NCBI RefSeq assembly: GCF_002245495.1
Contig: NZ_NQJF01000020.1
Span: 1-32,020, forward strand
Direction: 5' to 3'
Source of the DNA: Oceanimonas baumannii
GTDB taxonomy: Bacteria > Pseudomonadota > Gammaproteobacteria > Enterobacterales > Aeromonadaceae
Length of the DNA: 32,020 bases
Shown piece after piece: positions 26,025 through 32,020 of the stretch. The translations under genes were made by a program, and so were the position numbers. The notes beneath the pieces were generated by a model. That model was not told the DNA's origin. It saw nothing but the letters and a program-made list of their open reading frames with translations, and made no database searches. How positions within the stretch are numbered: the first letter of the stretch is position 1; each line of letters begins with the position of its first letter.

Positions 26025-27305
26025 TTAGCCGGTCAGGCCAACGGCATCCACCAGATGTTTGCACTCGGCCACTTCAGCCACCTGGCTGATAAAGGGTTTG
26101 TGTTTTACCAGCACACAGACTACATCGGCCTGGGTTAGCGCCTGGTGCAGGGGAGTAAGGCTTACATTCTCGGCCTGCAGTTTGGCGGGCAGTGTTTCTA
26201 TGTTGGGCTCTACAATTTGCACCTTGCAGCCAAGGGCAGCCACTTGCTGGGCAATGCCAAGGGCCGGGCTTTCACGCAGGTCGTCTATGTCCGGCTTAAA
26301 GGCCACGCCTAAGCAGGCAACGGTAATGTCACTACGGGTTTTTTCTGGCTGAGTGCAGTGAATGGCGTCCAGCTGTTTGCGCACCTGCTCCAGCACCCAT
26401 TGGGGTTTGCCGTCGTTTACCAGGCGGGCGGTGTGAATAAGCTTCGCCTCTTCCGGGCAGCTGTCCACAATAAACCAGGGGTCTACGGCAATGCAGTGGC
26501 CGCCTACGCCGGCACCGGGCTGCAGAATGTTTACCCGCGGGTGGCGGTTGGCCAGGGCAATGAGCTCCCACACGTTAATATCCAGCTTGCTGCAGATAAT
26601 GGACAGCTCATTGGCAAAGGCAATGTTTACATCACGAAAACTGTTTTCAGTGAGCTTGGCCATTTCAGCGGTGCGGGCGTTGGTAATTACACATTCACCC
26701 TCTACCACAATTTTGTACAGGTCTGCTGCGGCCTGGCTGCATTTGGGGGTCATGCCGCCAATTACGCGGTCGTTTTCTACCAGCTCGCGGATTACATGGC
26801 CGGGCAGCACCCGCTCTGGGCAGTGGGCAATGCGAATGTCGGAATTTTCGCCGTGGGTTTGCGGAAAGGTGAGGTCGGGGCGGGCTTCCGCCAGCCAGGC
26901 GGCCATGCTTTCGGTGGCACCCACCGGGCTGGTGGACTCCAGCACTACCAGGTCTCCGGCTTTCATCACCGGAGCCAGGGCTTTGCTGGCGGCCTCTATA
27001 TAGCTGAGATCGGCCTTGTGGCTGTTACCGGACTCATCGTGGATAAAGGGGGTGGGCACGGCAATTAAAAAGGCATCGGCTGGCTCGGGTTTGGTGGTGG
27101 CATGCAGGTAACCTTCGGTTACGGCGGCGTGCACTACAATGTCGAGTTCCGGCTCAACAATGTGAATTTCACCTTTGTTGATGGTGTCTACGGCGTGCTG
27201 GTTTACGTCTACGCCAATCACTTTTTTCTTGCGAGAGGCAAATACGGCGGCAGTGGGCAGGCCAATGTAACCAAGGCCAACTACGGAGATTGTGTTGTAA
27301 GACAT
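26025..27305 (-). CDS. wecC: UDP-N-acetyl-D-mannosamine dehydrogenase
   Basis: 426 residues against 420 in E. coli WecC. It oxidises UDP-ManNAc to UDP-ManNAcA with two NAD+. Seen: VVGLGYIGLPTAAVFASRKK at the N-terminus, VPTPFIH, STSPVGATE, CPERVLPGHVIREL, LTENSFRDVNIAFANELS, GVGGHCIAVDPWF near residue 266 with the catalytic cysteine, and GVAFKPDIDDLRESPA. These match WecC more closely than Ugd. AGGAA five bases before the ATG supports the start. It lies directly downstream of wecB, which makes its substrate, with a 93-base gap that carries another palindromic repeat. Confidence 0.96.
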   Translation of the reverse strand: MSYNTISVVGLGYIGLPTAAVFASRKKKVIGVDVNQHAVDTINKGEIHIVEPELDIVVHAAVTEGYLHATTKPEPADAFLIAVPTPFIHDESGNSHKADLSYIEAASKALAPVMKAGDLVVLESTSPVGATESMAAWLAEARPDLTFPQTHGENSDIRIAHCPERVLPGHVIRELVENDRVIGGMTPKCSQAAADLYKIVVEGECVITNARTAEMAKLTENSFRDVNIAFANELSIICSKLDINVWELIALANRHPRVNILQPGAGVGGHCIAVDPWFIVDSCPEEAKLIHTARLVNDGKPQWVLEQVRKQLDAIHCTQPEKTRSDITVACLGVAFKPDIDDLRESPALGIAQQVAALGCKVQIVEPNIETLPAKLQAENVSLTPLHQALTQADVVCVLVKHKPFISQVAEVAECKHLVDAVGLTG

Positions 27306-27361
27306 GATGTTCCTGTGTGGTAGCCGTCAGCCTTAAGCTGTCAGCTGTAAGTTAAAACAGA

Positions 27362-27390
27362 TGGAGATCCTGACCTTCGTCAGGATGACG
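27362..27390. repeat. Palindromic repeat between wecB and wecC
   Basis: ATCCTGACCTTCGTCAGGAT (27367-27386) is a perfect 7-bp stem flanked by TGGAG and GACGG, so it has the same outer frame (TGGA ... TGACG) as the CCGGC family but a different stem. A short AGCTGTAAG-type repeat lies at about 27332-27352. Confidence 0.75.
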
Positions 27391-27398
27391 GCAAATTC

Positions 27399-28517
27399 TT
27401 ATTCTGCTAAGAGCGCGTCCATGATGCGGGCGCAGGCTTTGCCATCGCCGTAGGGGTTGTGGGCAAAGCTCATTTGCTGATAGGCAGCTTTGTCTGTGAG
27501 CAGAGTGTTCAGCGCTTCTGTAATCACGTTTGTGTCTGTGCCTACCAGTTTTACCGTGCCGGCGGCTACCGCTTCGGGGCGCTCTGTAGTGTCGCGCATT
27601 ACCAGCACGGGCTTGCCCAGTGAGGGAGCTTCTTCCTGAATGCCGCCCGAGTCGGTAAGAATGATGTGTGAGCGGTTCATTAAATAAACGAAGGGCAGGT
27701 AGTCCTGCGGTTCAATAAGATGAATATTGTTTACTTCGCTTAACAGGCGGTTTACCGGCTCACGCACATTGGGGTTAAGGTGTACGGGGTAAACAATCTG
27801 CACGTCCGGGTGCTGTTTGGCGGTGTTGGCCAGGGCCTGGCAAATGCGCTCAAAGCCGCCACCAAAGCTTTCCCGGCGGTGGCCGGTTACCAGCACCATT
27901 TTTTTATGTTCATCCAAAAAGCTGAAGCGGTCGGCAAGCTCAGCGGCCAGCGGCTGATTGGTGTCGAGTTTTTTCACTACTTCCAGCAGGGCATCGATTA
28001 CCGTGTTGCCGGTTACATAAATGCGGTTGGTATTTATTCCTTCGTTCAGCAGGTTTTGCTGAGAATTGTCAGTGGGGGCAAAGTGTTTCTCGGCCAGAGC
28101 GCCAGTGAGCTTGCGGTTGCCTTCTTCCGGCCAGGGAGAGTAGATATTGCCGGTGCGCAGGCCGGCTTCTACGTGGCCTACCGGAATTTGCTGATAATAA
28201 GCGGCCAGGGTGGCGGCAAAGGTGGTGGCGGTGTCGCCGTGTACCAGCACAATGTCGGGCTTGAACTCGGCAAATACGTTTTTCATGCCCTGCAATATGC
28301 CGGTGGTTACATCAGTCAGGTCCTGGCCGGGTTTCATCAGGTTCAGGTCAAAGTCGGGCTTCAGCTCAAACAAGTCCAGCACCTGGTCCAGCATTTCACG
28401 GTGCTGGGCGGTAACACATACTTTGGCATTAAAGCGTTCATCTGCAGCCAGTTGTAAGGCCAGTGGTGCCATTTTTATGGCTTCTGGACGAGTACCGAAC
28501 ACGGTTAAAACTTTCAT
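27399..28517 (-). CDS. wecB: UDP-N-acetylglucosamine 2-epimerase (non-hydrolysing)
   Basis: 372 residues from the ATG at 28515-28517, close to the 376 of E. coli WecB. It interconverts UDP-GlcNAc and UDP-ManNAc. Seen: [16 protein letters not shown] at the N-terminus, [45 protein letters not shown] and [20 protein letters not shown], with the catalytic acidic and histidine residues of the family. The frame stays open upstream to 28706, but that part (MRAKTERQ...) is out-of-frame coding of the neighbouring gene; AGGAAG just before the internal ATG and the family N-terminus fix the start. With WecC it supplies UDP-ManNAcA. It begins 17 bases after the small TPR-like gene. Confidence 0.97.
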   Translation of the reverse strand: MKVLTVFGTRPEAIKMAPLALQLAADERFNAKVCVTAQHREMLDQVLDLFELKPDFDLNLMKPGQDLTDVTTGILQGMKNVFAEFKPDIVLVHGDTATTFAATLAAYYQQIPVGHVEAGLRTGNIYSPWPEEGNRKLTGALAEKHFAPTDNSQQNLLNEGINTNRIYVTGNTVIDALLEVVKKLDTNQPLAAELADRFSFLDEHKKMVLVTGHRRESFGGGFERICQALANTAKQHPDVQIVYPVHLNPNVREPVNRLLSEVNNIHLIEPQDYLPFVYLMNRSHIILTDSGGIQEEAPSLGKPVLVMRDTTERPEAVAAGTVKLVGTDTNVITEALNTLLTDKAAYQQMSFAHNPYGDGKACARIMDALLAE

Positions 28518-28534
28518 GACTCTTCCTATTATAG

Positions 28535-28840
28535 TTAACGATCTTGCAGCTGATATTCCAGCTCTTGAGTGCGGGTGTAATAGTGTTCCAGCAGTTGCTG
28601 AGTTTGTTCCAGTTGTTGCGCCAGTGCCTGGCTGTTCGAGGAGTTGGTTTGCGCTGTGCTGCTGGCAGCAGGCTGCAGTGTCTTGCCGTTCAGTTTTTGC
28701 TCGCACAGCTGCAGGTTGGCTTTAAACAGGTGCTGGCCATATTTGGCGGCGGCTTGTTGGTAGCTTTTAAGGGCTTGCTGATAATCGCCCTTGCGGTAAT
28801 GCTGCACGGCTTGTGCAACCAGCAAAGTTTTAGTAGTCAT
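28535..28840 (-). CDS. Small TPR-like protein with C-terminal coiled coil
   Basis: 101 residues, no signal peptide or membrane segment. Residues 5-55 ([20 protein letters not shown], then [21 protein letters not shown]) form a TPR-like helical pair of the type usually found as the N-terminal or linker module of large capsule glycosyltransferases. A Ser/Thr/Asn-rich linker follows, then a Gln-rich helix ([20 protein letters not shown]). It stands alone here, between the methyltransferase-coiled coil gene (11-base gap) and wecB. It may be a real adaptor that pairs with coiled-coil proteins of the locus, or the remnant of a larger gene. Codon use is host-like and the frame is clean, which favours a real gene. 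Confidence 0.7.
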   Translation of the reverse strand: MTTKTLLVAQAVQHYRKGDYQQALKSYQQAAAKYGQHLFKANLQLCEQKLNGKTLQPAASSTAQTNSSNSQALAQQLEQTQQLLEHYYTRTQELEYQLQDR

Positions 28841-28851
28841 TATGTTTGCAC

Positions 28852-30831
28852 TTAAGAGTTAATGGAAAGTAGCAGGGCGCTTTTGTCACCGGCCCAGGTG
28901 TGCTCTTTAAAGCTCAGGCTGCGTTCAGCCAGCTGGCTGCGCCATTGCTCTGCGCTGTGTTGTTCACTGTCGCGGTGGTGGTCATCCAGCACCACGTCCA
29001 GCCGGTGGCGGGCAAAGTGGTTCAGCAAGGCAGGCAGAGCAGGAGTGCGGCTGTGTTCTGTTGGTTCAGCAGAGGGGCCATCTACCAGTACCAGAATGTG
29101 TTTTTCTTCGTTTTGCAGCAAGTCGGCCAGTTGCTTGAGATTTGCCTCGCAGTCGTAAAACAAATGCTCCGGGCTAAACGTGCAGTTAACCAGCGGTGCA
29201 TGCACCAGCTCTACTACTTCGCCAAGTCCTTGTTGTTTAATGCTCTGAAATGTTTGCTGATAGTAAGTTTTGTTGTGCTCAAAGCTGATGATGCGTTTGG
29301 GCAAATCATGCTCGCTGGGGGCCAGGTGTGTTTGTGGTGTGCCGGCGTTGTGTTCTTGCAGGGCCAGGCGCCCACTGCTTTGCGAGCGTTGGTGCTTGCC
29401 GAGCAGAGTTCGTGCCAGCAGTGAGGTAGAGTGGCCGCTGCCAAATTCAATAATCAGGTCGTAGTTATTGTTTTGCACCAGTGTTATCAGGTGCTGTGCC
29501 AGCTCCGGGCTTATGCTGGTGTCTGAAAACTGCAGTGGTTGTTCACCAAAACTAAGGCTGTGTTGCACGGCCAGGGCTACCTGCCACTGGCGGTTGCTGC
29601 TGGCATGCATTTTGGTTACATGCTGGCCCAGAGCGTTGGTGTTTTGCCGCAGCTGCTCGGCCTGGCTGGCAAACAGCTGCTCCATTTTTTGCTCCAGCTC
29701 GCTGAGTTTGCTGCCAGCTTGTTGTTGTTTTTGCAGTTGCTCCTGCAGTTGGTTTATTTGTGCGTTGGCATGGCTGAGTTGCTGAGTGAGATCGGATATT
29801 TTCTGCTCGGCGGCTTCGTGCTGTTTTTTGCGGCTTTGAAAGTAGCTTTTGTATTTGGTGAGCTTTTCTTCGCTGCTGGCAAGCAGAGCCTGTTTTTCTG
29901 CCAGTGCTTGTTCCAAGGCAGTTAGTTTATTTTGTGCGCTTTGTTGAGCTTGTTGAGAATTTTCAACGCTTGCTTTCAGCGCTGCGATTTCTTTTTGTTT
30001 TTGGAGCTGTAGCGCTTTTGCTTCGTTGAGTGATTGCTGTAAGCCGGAGAGCTGTTGGCTGGATTCTGCATGTTGGGTTTTTAGTTCAGCCAGCTGAGAC
30101 TTAAGTGCATCTGCATGGCGGCTGCTGGCAATATGTTTGGTTTGTTCTTGCTGCAACTGAGCCGTTAGCTGGGTAATTTCTTTTTCTTGTGCTTGAATCT
30201 GGGCAGACAGTGCCTTGTGCTGTTGCTCAAGCTGATACGAAAATTCGTTAAACTGCCAACACTGCATATGAATGTCCGGATCTTCCGTAATTTCCTGAAC
30301 CAGCTCAAAATGGCTGGCCTGCAGTTGCTCAACGTTACTTTCTCTGCTGTACAGTACCGAGGTTGGCAGGGCCAGCTGTACTTGCTTAAATTGCTGTAAA
30401 AGCCCTTGTTGTACCAGCTCCCGAACAATGGCTGTTTCTTCCCCATTGGCTTCCACTATCAACAGGTGAAATTCGTGTTCTGGCAGGTTCAGCTCTGCCA
30501 TCATGGAAGCCGGGGTTTTGGTTTGAACCTGGTGTTGCCGTACGGTTTTTATGCCGGGGTATAGTTGCAGCAGCCCACTGGGCTGCTGCAGGCTGCTTGC
30601 CTCACTCATGTTAAATTCAAACAGAGTAGCGGGCTGATTATTATGCTGGCAGCTGATGGCCAGTTCCCAGACTTCTGTATTTGGATGATTGCGGCGCAAA
30701 CCATCAGCATGGGATGGCAGTGGTTCAATTAGCACAGTCCGCACAGGAGCGGCATTACTGGTTAGCTTTGATAACTGGCAGCCATTGCCAGCACCAATGT
30801 GCACCAGGGTGTGAACAGAAGCTGAAGGCAT
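28852..30831 (-). CDS. Methyltransferase, coiled coil and second methyltransferase-like fusion
   Basis: 659 residues. Residues 1-200 look like an FkbM-type methyltransferase: LVHIGAGNGCQLSKL, VLIEPLPSHADGLRRNHP, WELAIS and LLIVEANGEETAIV. About 205-400 is a long uninterrupted Gln/Glu/Lys/Leu-rich coiled coil. From about 415 to the end is a second Rossmann-like domain with YDLIIEFGSGHSTSLLARTL (near 457-476), ISFEHNKTYYQQTF and HILVLVDGPSA, similar to class I SAM methyltransferases. No membrane segment. Acceptors are unknown; O-methylation of the glycan is the simplest reading. The long central coil could hold two active sites apart or measure chain length, as the coil of WbdD does; that is inference. 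It follows the KpsE-like gene by 4 bases. Confidence 0.75.
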   Translation of the reverse strand: MPSASVHTLVHIGAGNGCQLSKLTSNAAPVRTVLIEPLPSHADGLRRNHPNTEVWELAISCQHNNQPATLFEFNMSEASSLQQPSGLLQLYPGIKTVRQHQVQTKTPASMMAELNLPEHEFHLLIVEANGEETAIVRELVQQGLLQQFKQVQLALPTSVLYSRESNVEQLQASHFELVQEITEDPDIHMQCWQFNEFSYQLEQQHKALSAQIQAQEKEITQLTAQLQQEQTKHIASSRHADALKSQLAELKTQHAESSQQLSGLQQSLNEAKALQLQKQKEIAALKASVENSQQAQQSAQNKLTALEQALAEKQALLASSEEKLTKYKSYFQSRKKQHEAAEQKISDLTQQLSHANAQINQLQEQLQKQQQAGSKLSELEQKMEQLFASQAEQLRQNTNALGQHVTKMHASSNRQWQVALAVQHSLSFGEQPLQFSDTSISPELAQHLITLVQNNNYDLIIEFGSGHSTSLLARTLLGKHQRSQSSGRLALQEHNAGTPQTHLAPSEHDLPKRIISFEHNKTYYQQTFQSIKQQGLGEVVELVHAPLVNCTFSPEHLFYDCEANLKQLADLLQNEEKHILVLVDGPSAEPTEHSRTPALPALLNHFARHRLDVVLDDHHRDSEQHSAEQWRSQLAERSLSFKEHTWAGDKSALLLSINS

Positions 30832-30835
30832 TTTA

Positions 30836-32005
30836 TTAATCCCGATGGTCGCGAATGATTAACAGCATCATATTGGCAATAAAGGCCAGGAACAGGGTGA
30901 TAATGGCAAACATGCTGGCGTTGTAGAGCCGCTTGGGCTGAGTAGCATATTCCGGCTGCAGCGGGCTTTGCAGCACGCTGACTTGTTTTAGCTTACGGGC
31001 AGCTTCTATGCGGGTGCTTTCCAGAGCAGCCAGCGCGCTGGAGTAGGTTTGCTGAGCAAACTGGGCTTTCAGCTCCAGTGCCTGGTAGCCGGCAGAAATC
31101 TGGTTGAGTGCGCTGCCGGTCTCTTTGGCCAGGCGGTTTTGTTCTTTGCCAATTTGTTGCTGCAGGGCGTTTATTTCGGCTTTTATTTGCACCAGTTCGG
31201 CAGAGCGGGTGCTCTGGTAGCTTTTGGCGGCGGTGTAGCGTGCCTGCAGACGGGCCAGTTCACCTTCCAGTGTGCCTACTACCTGGTTAAGGCTTTCTAC
31301 CGTGTGAATGGGAGAAATCAGTCCGTGTTCGTTCTGGAACGCCAGCAGGTTGGCGCGGGCTTCATCAAGCCGCTCGCCCAGACGGTCGGTTTGCTTTTCA
31401 AGAAACTTGACCTGCTCTTCTGCCAGGCGCTGACCCATGTCGTTCATGTGGTTTTCGCCTGCGTTCAGCAGCAGCTGAGCCATATCGTGAGCAAATTCAG
31501 GAGTAAAGGCCTGTACCTCTATGTTCAGTACGCCGGCATATTCATCCAGTTCAACGCTGATACGCTTTTTATAGTATTTGTGCAGTTCTTCTATGGGCGC
31601 ATCTTTGTTCCACAGGCTGGCGAACAGATCGCCGTTCTCGCTGTAGTGCTCCCGAAAGGGCAGTTGCTTGAGCACTGTGTTAAGCATATCGGTAGAGAGC
31701 AGATGTTCGCGCAGCAGCAGCAAGTCGCTGTGGTCGCCGCCGCCTTTTATCAGGCTGGCAAAGCTGAACTCGGGAGCAGCAATTTGCGGGCTTTCCAGCA
31801 CCACGGTGGCGCGGGATACGTAACGGTCCGATGCCCAGGCAAACCAGTAAAAGGCAACGGCCAAAATAGCCACCAGGGCGGCGGCCCAATGAGGCAGGGC
31901 AAGATTACGAAAGCCCCAGCCCTGACAGGACTTGCGACAGGTAAGCGGTATTTCGACTTGCCCGTTTTTGTTTACGTTTGATACCAGCCTTGAAGCTGGT
32001 ATCAC
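30836..32005 (-). CDS. kpsE: Capsule polysaccharide export inner-membrane protein, KpsE/CtrB/BexC type (PCP-3)
   Basis: 389 residues against about 382 in E. coli KpsE. Topology is typical of polysaccharide co-polymerase family 3: a cytoplasmic start, one membrane segment at about 38-57 (WAAALVAILAVAFYWFAW), a large periplasmic part with a coiled coil at about 190-320, a Pro-containing stretch (LQSPLQPEYATQPKRLYN) and a second membrane segment at about 362-383. DRYVSRATVVL just after the first membrane segment is characteristic. In the family it links the ABC transporter KpsMT to the outer-membrane channel KpsD. The start is GTG (32003-32005), two codons after an in-frame stop, and it lies in a hairpin. 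An ORF in another frame upstream would end at TGA overlapping this GTG. Confidence 0.88.
   Translation of the reverse strand: MIPASRLVSNVNKNGQVEIPLTCRKSCQGWGFRNLALPHWAAALVAILAVAFYWFAWASDRYVSRATVVLESPQIAAPEFSFASLIKGGGDHSDLLLLREHLLSTDMLNTVLKQLPFREHYSENGDLFASLWNKDAPIEELHKYYKKRISVELDEYAGVLNIEVQAFTPEFAHDMAQLLLNAGENHMNDMGQRLAEEQVKFLEKQTDRLGERLDEARANLLAFQNEHGLISPIHTVESLNQVVGTLEGELARLQARYTAAKSYQSTRSAELVQIKAEINALQQQIGKEQNRLAKETGSALNQISAGYQALELKAQFAQQTYSSALAALESTRIEAARKLKQVSVLQSPLQPEYATQPKRLYNASMFAIITLFLAFIANMMLLIIRDHRD
31980..32003. promoter_or_regulatory. Hairpin covering the kpsE start codon
   Basis: On the minus strand GATACCAGC and GCTGGTATC form a perfect 9-bp stem with a 6-base loop, beginning with the last base of the GTG start codon. 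In mRNA this could limit initiation unless translation from the upstream gene opens it. Confidence 0.45.
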
Positions 32006-32020
32006 TGTTCAGGGCATTGA

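Noticed and set aside
27399-28706. Longer wecB starting at 28706 with about 63 extra residues
   Set aside because: The extra part overlaps the 101-residue gene in another frame, has no family similarity, and a good ribosome site marks the ATG at 28517.
3006-32005. Wzx/Wzy-dependent O-antigen pathway
   Set aside because: No protein with 10-12 membrane segments (flippase or polymerase) is encoded on the minus strand; the only membrane protein is KpsE-like, which points to ABC export, although the transporter itself is outside the window.

Overview
The window is one end of an extracellular polysaccharide locus, most likely an ABC-transporter-dependent (group 2/3-type) capsule or a comparable surface glycan. 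The host is probably a marine or aquatic gammaproteobacterium. This rests on the close resemblance of CysD, Pgi, RfbBDAC, GlmM, WecB, WecC and Ugd to gammaproteobacterial proteins, a moderately GC-rich host composition, and dispersed palindromes of the CCGGCGAAGGCCGG type. Genus cannot be fixed from sequence alone.

Layout: the left edge (1-1936) belongs to sulfate assimilation. The first codons of cysD run leftward, and an SLC13-type permease with two RCK_C domains diverges to the right. Bases 1937-3000 are about 6.6 tandem copies of a 161-bp unit, each carrying two palindromes; the array fills the gap between the convergent 3' ends of the permease gene and pgi. From 3006 to 32005 every gene lies on the minus strand, so transcription runs right to left: a KpsE-like export protein, a methyltransferase-coiled coil-methyltransferase protein, a small TPR-like protein, wecB, wecC, a double GT4 glycosyltransferase, an asparagine-synthase-like protein, a pyruvyl transferase, glmM, ugd, a coiled-coil protein with YPDVA motifs, a GT2-GT4 glycosyltransferase with the same motifs, a methyltransferase-P-loop-beta-sandwich fusion, a double GT2 glycosyltransferase, a GT4-like glycosyltransferase, then rfbD-rfbA-rfbC-rfbB-pgi. 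Many genes overlap or sit within a few bases of each other. A good sigma70-like promoter with a leader hairpin lies just before rfbD.

How the genes fit together: Pgi and GlmM feed hexose-phosphate and GlcN-1-P pools; RfbABCD make dTDP-L-rhamnose; Ugd makes UDP-glucuronate; WecB and WecC make UDP-ManNAc and UDP-ManNAcA. Four large glycosyltransferase proteins, with at least seven glycosyltransferase-type domains in total, would assemble a repeat containing rhamnose and uronic acids. A pyruvyl transferase and an amidotransferase-like protein may decorate it, and KpsE would couple it to export. No Wzx or Wzy is present and the ABC transporter genes are not in the window.

Most unusual points: (i) a methyltransferase/P-loop kinase-like/beta-sandwich protein and two long coiled-coil proteins, which together recall the logic of chain termination plus a molecular ruler known from WbdD, but with different domains; (ii) a dispersed palindromic repeat inside rfbB that is translated in frame; (iii) an AT-rich segment of about 5 kb (roughly 19870-25000) whose edges fall inside two open genes; (iv) the 161-bp tandem array.
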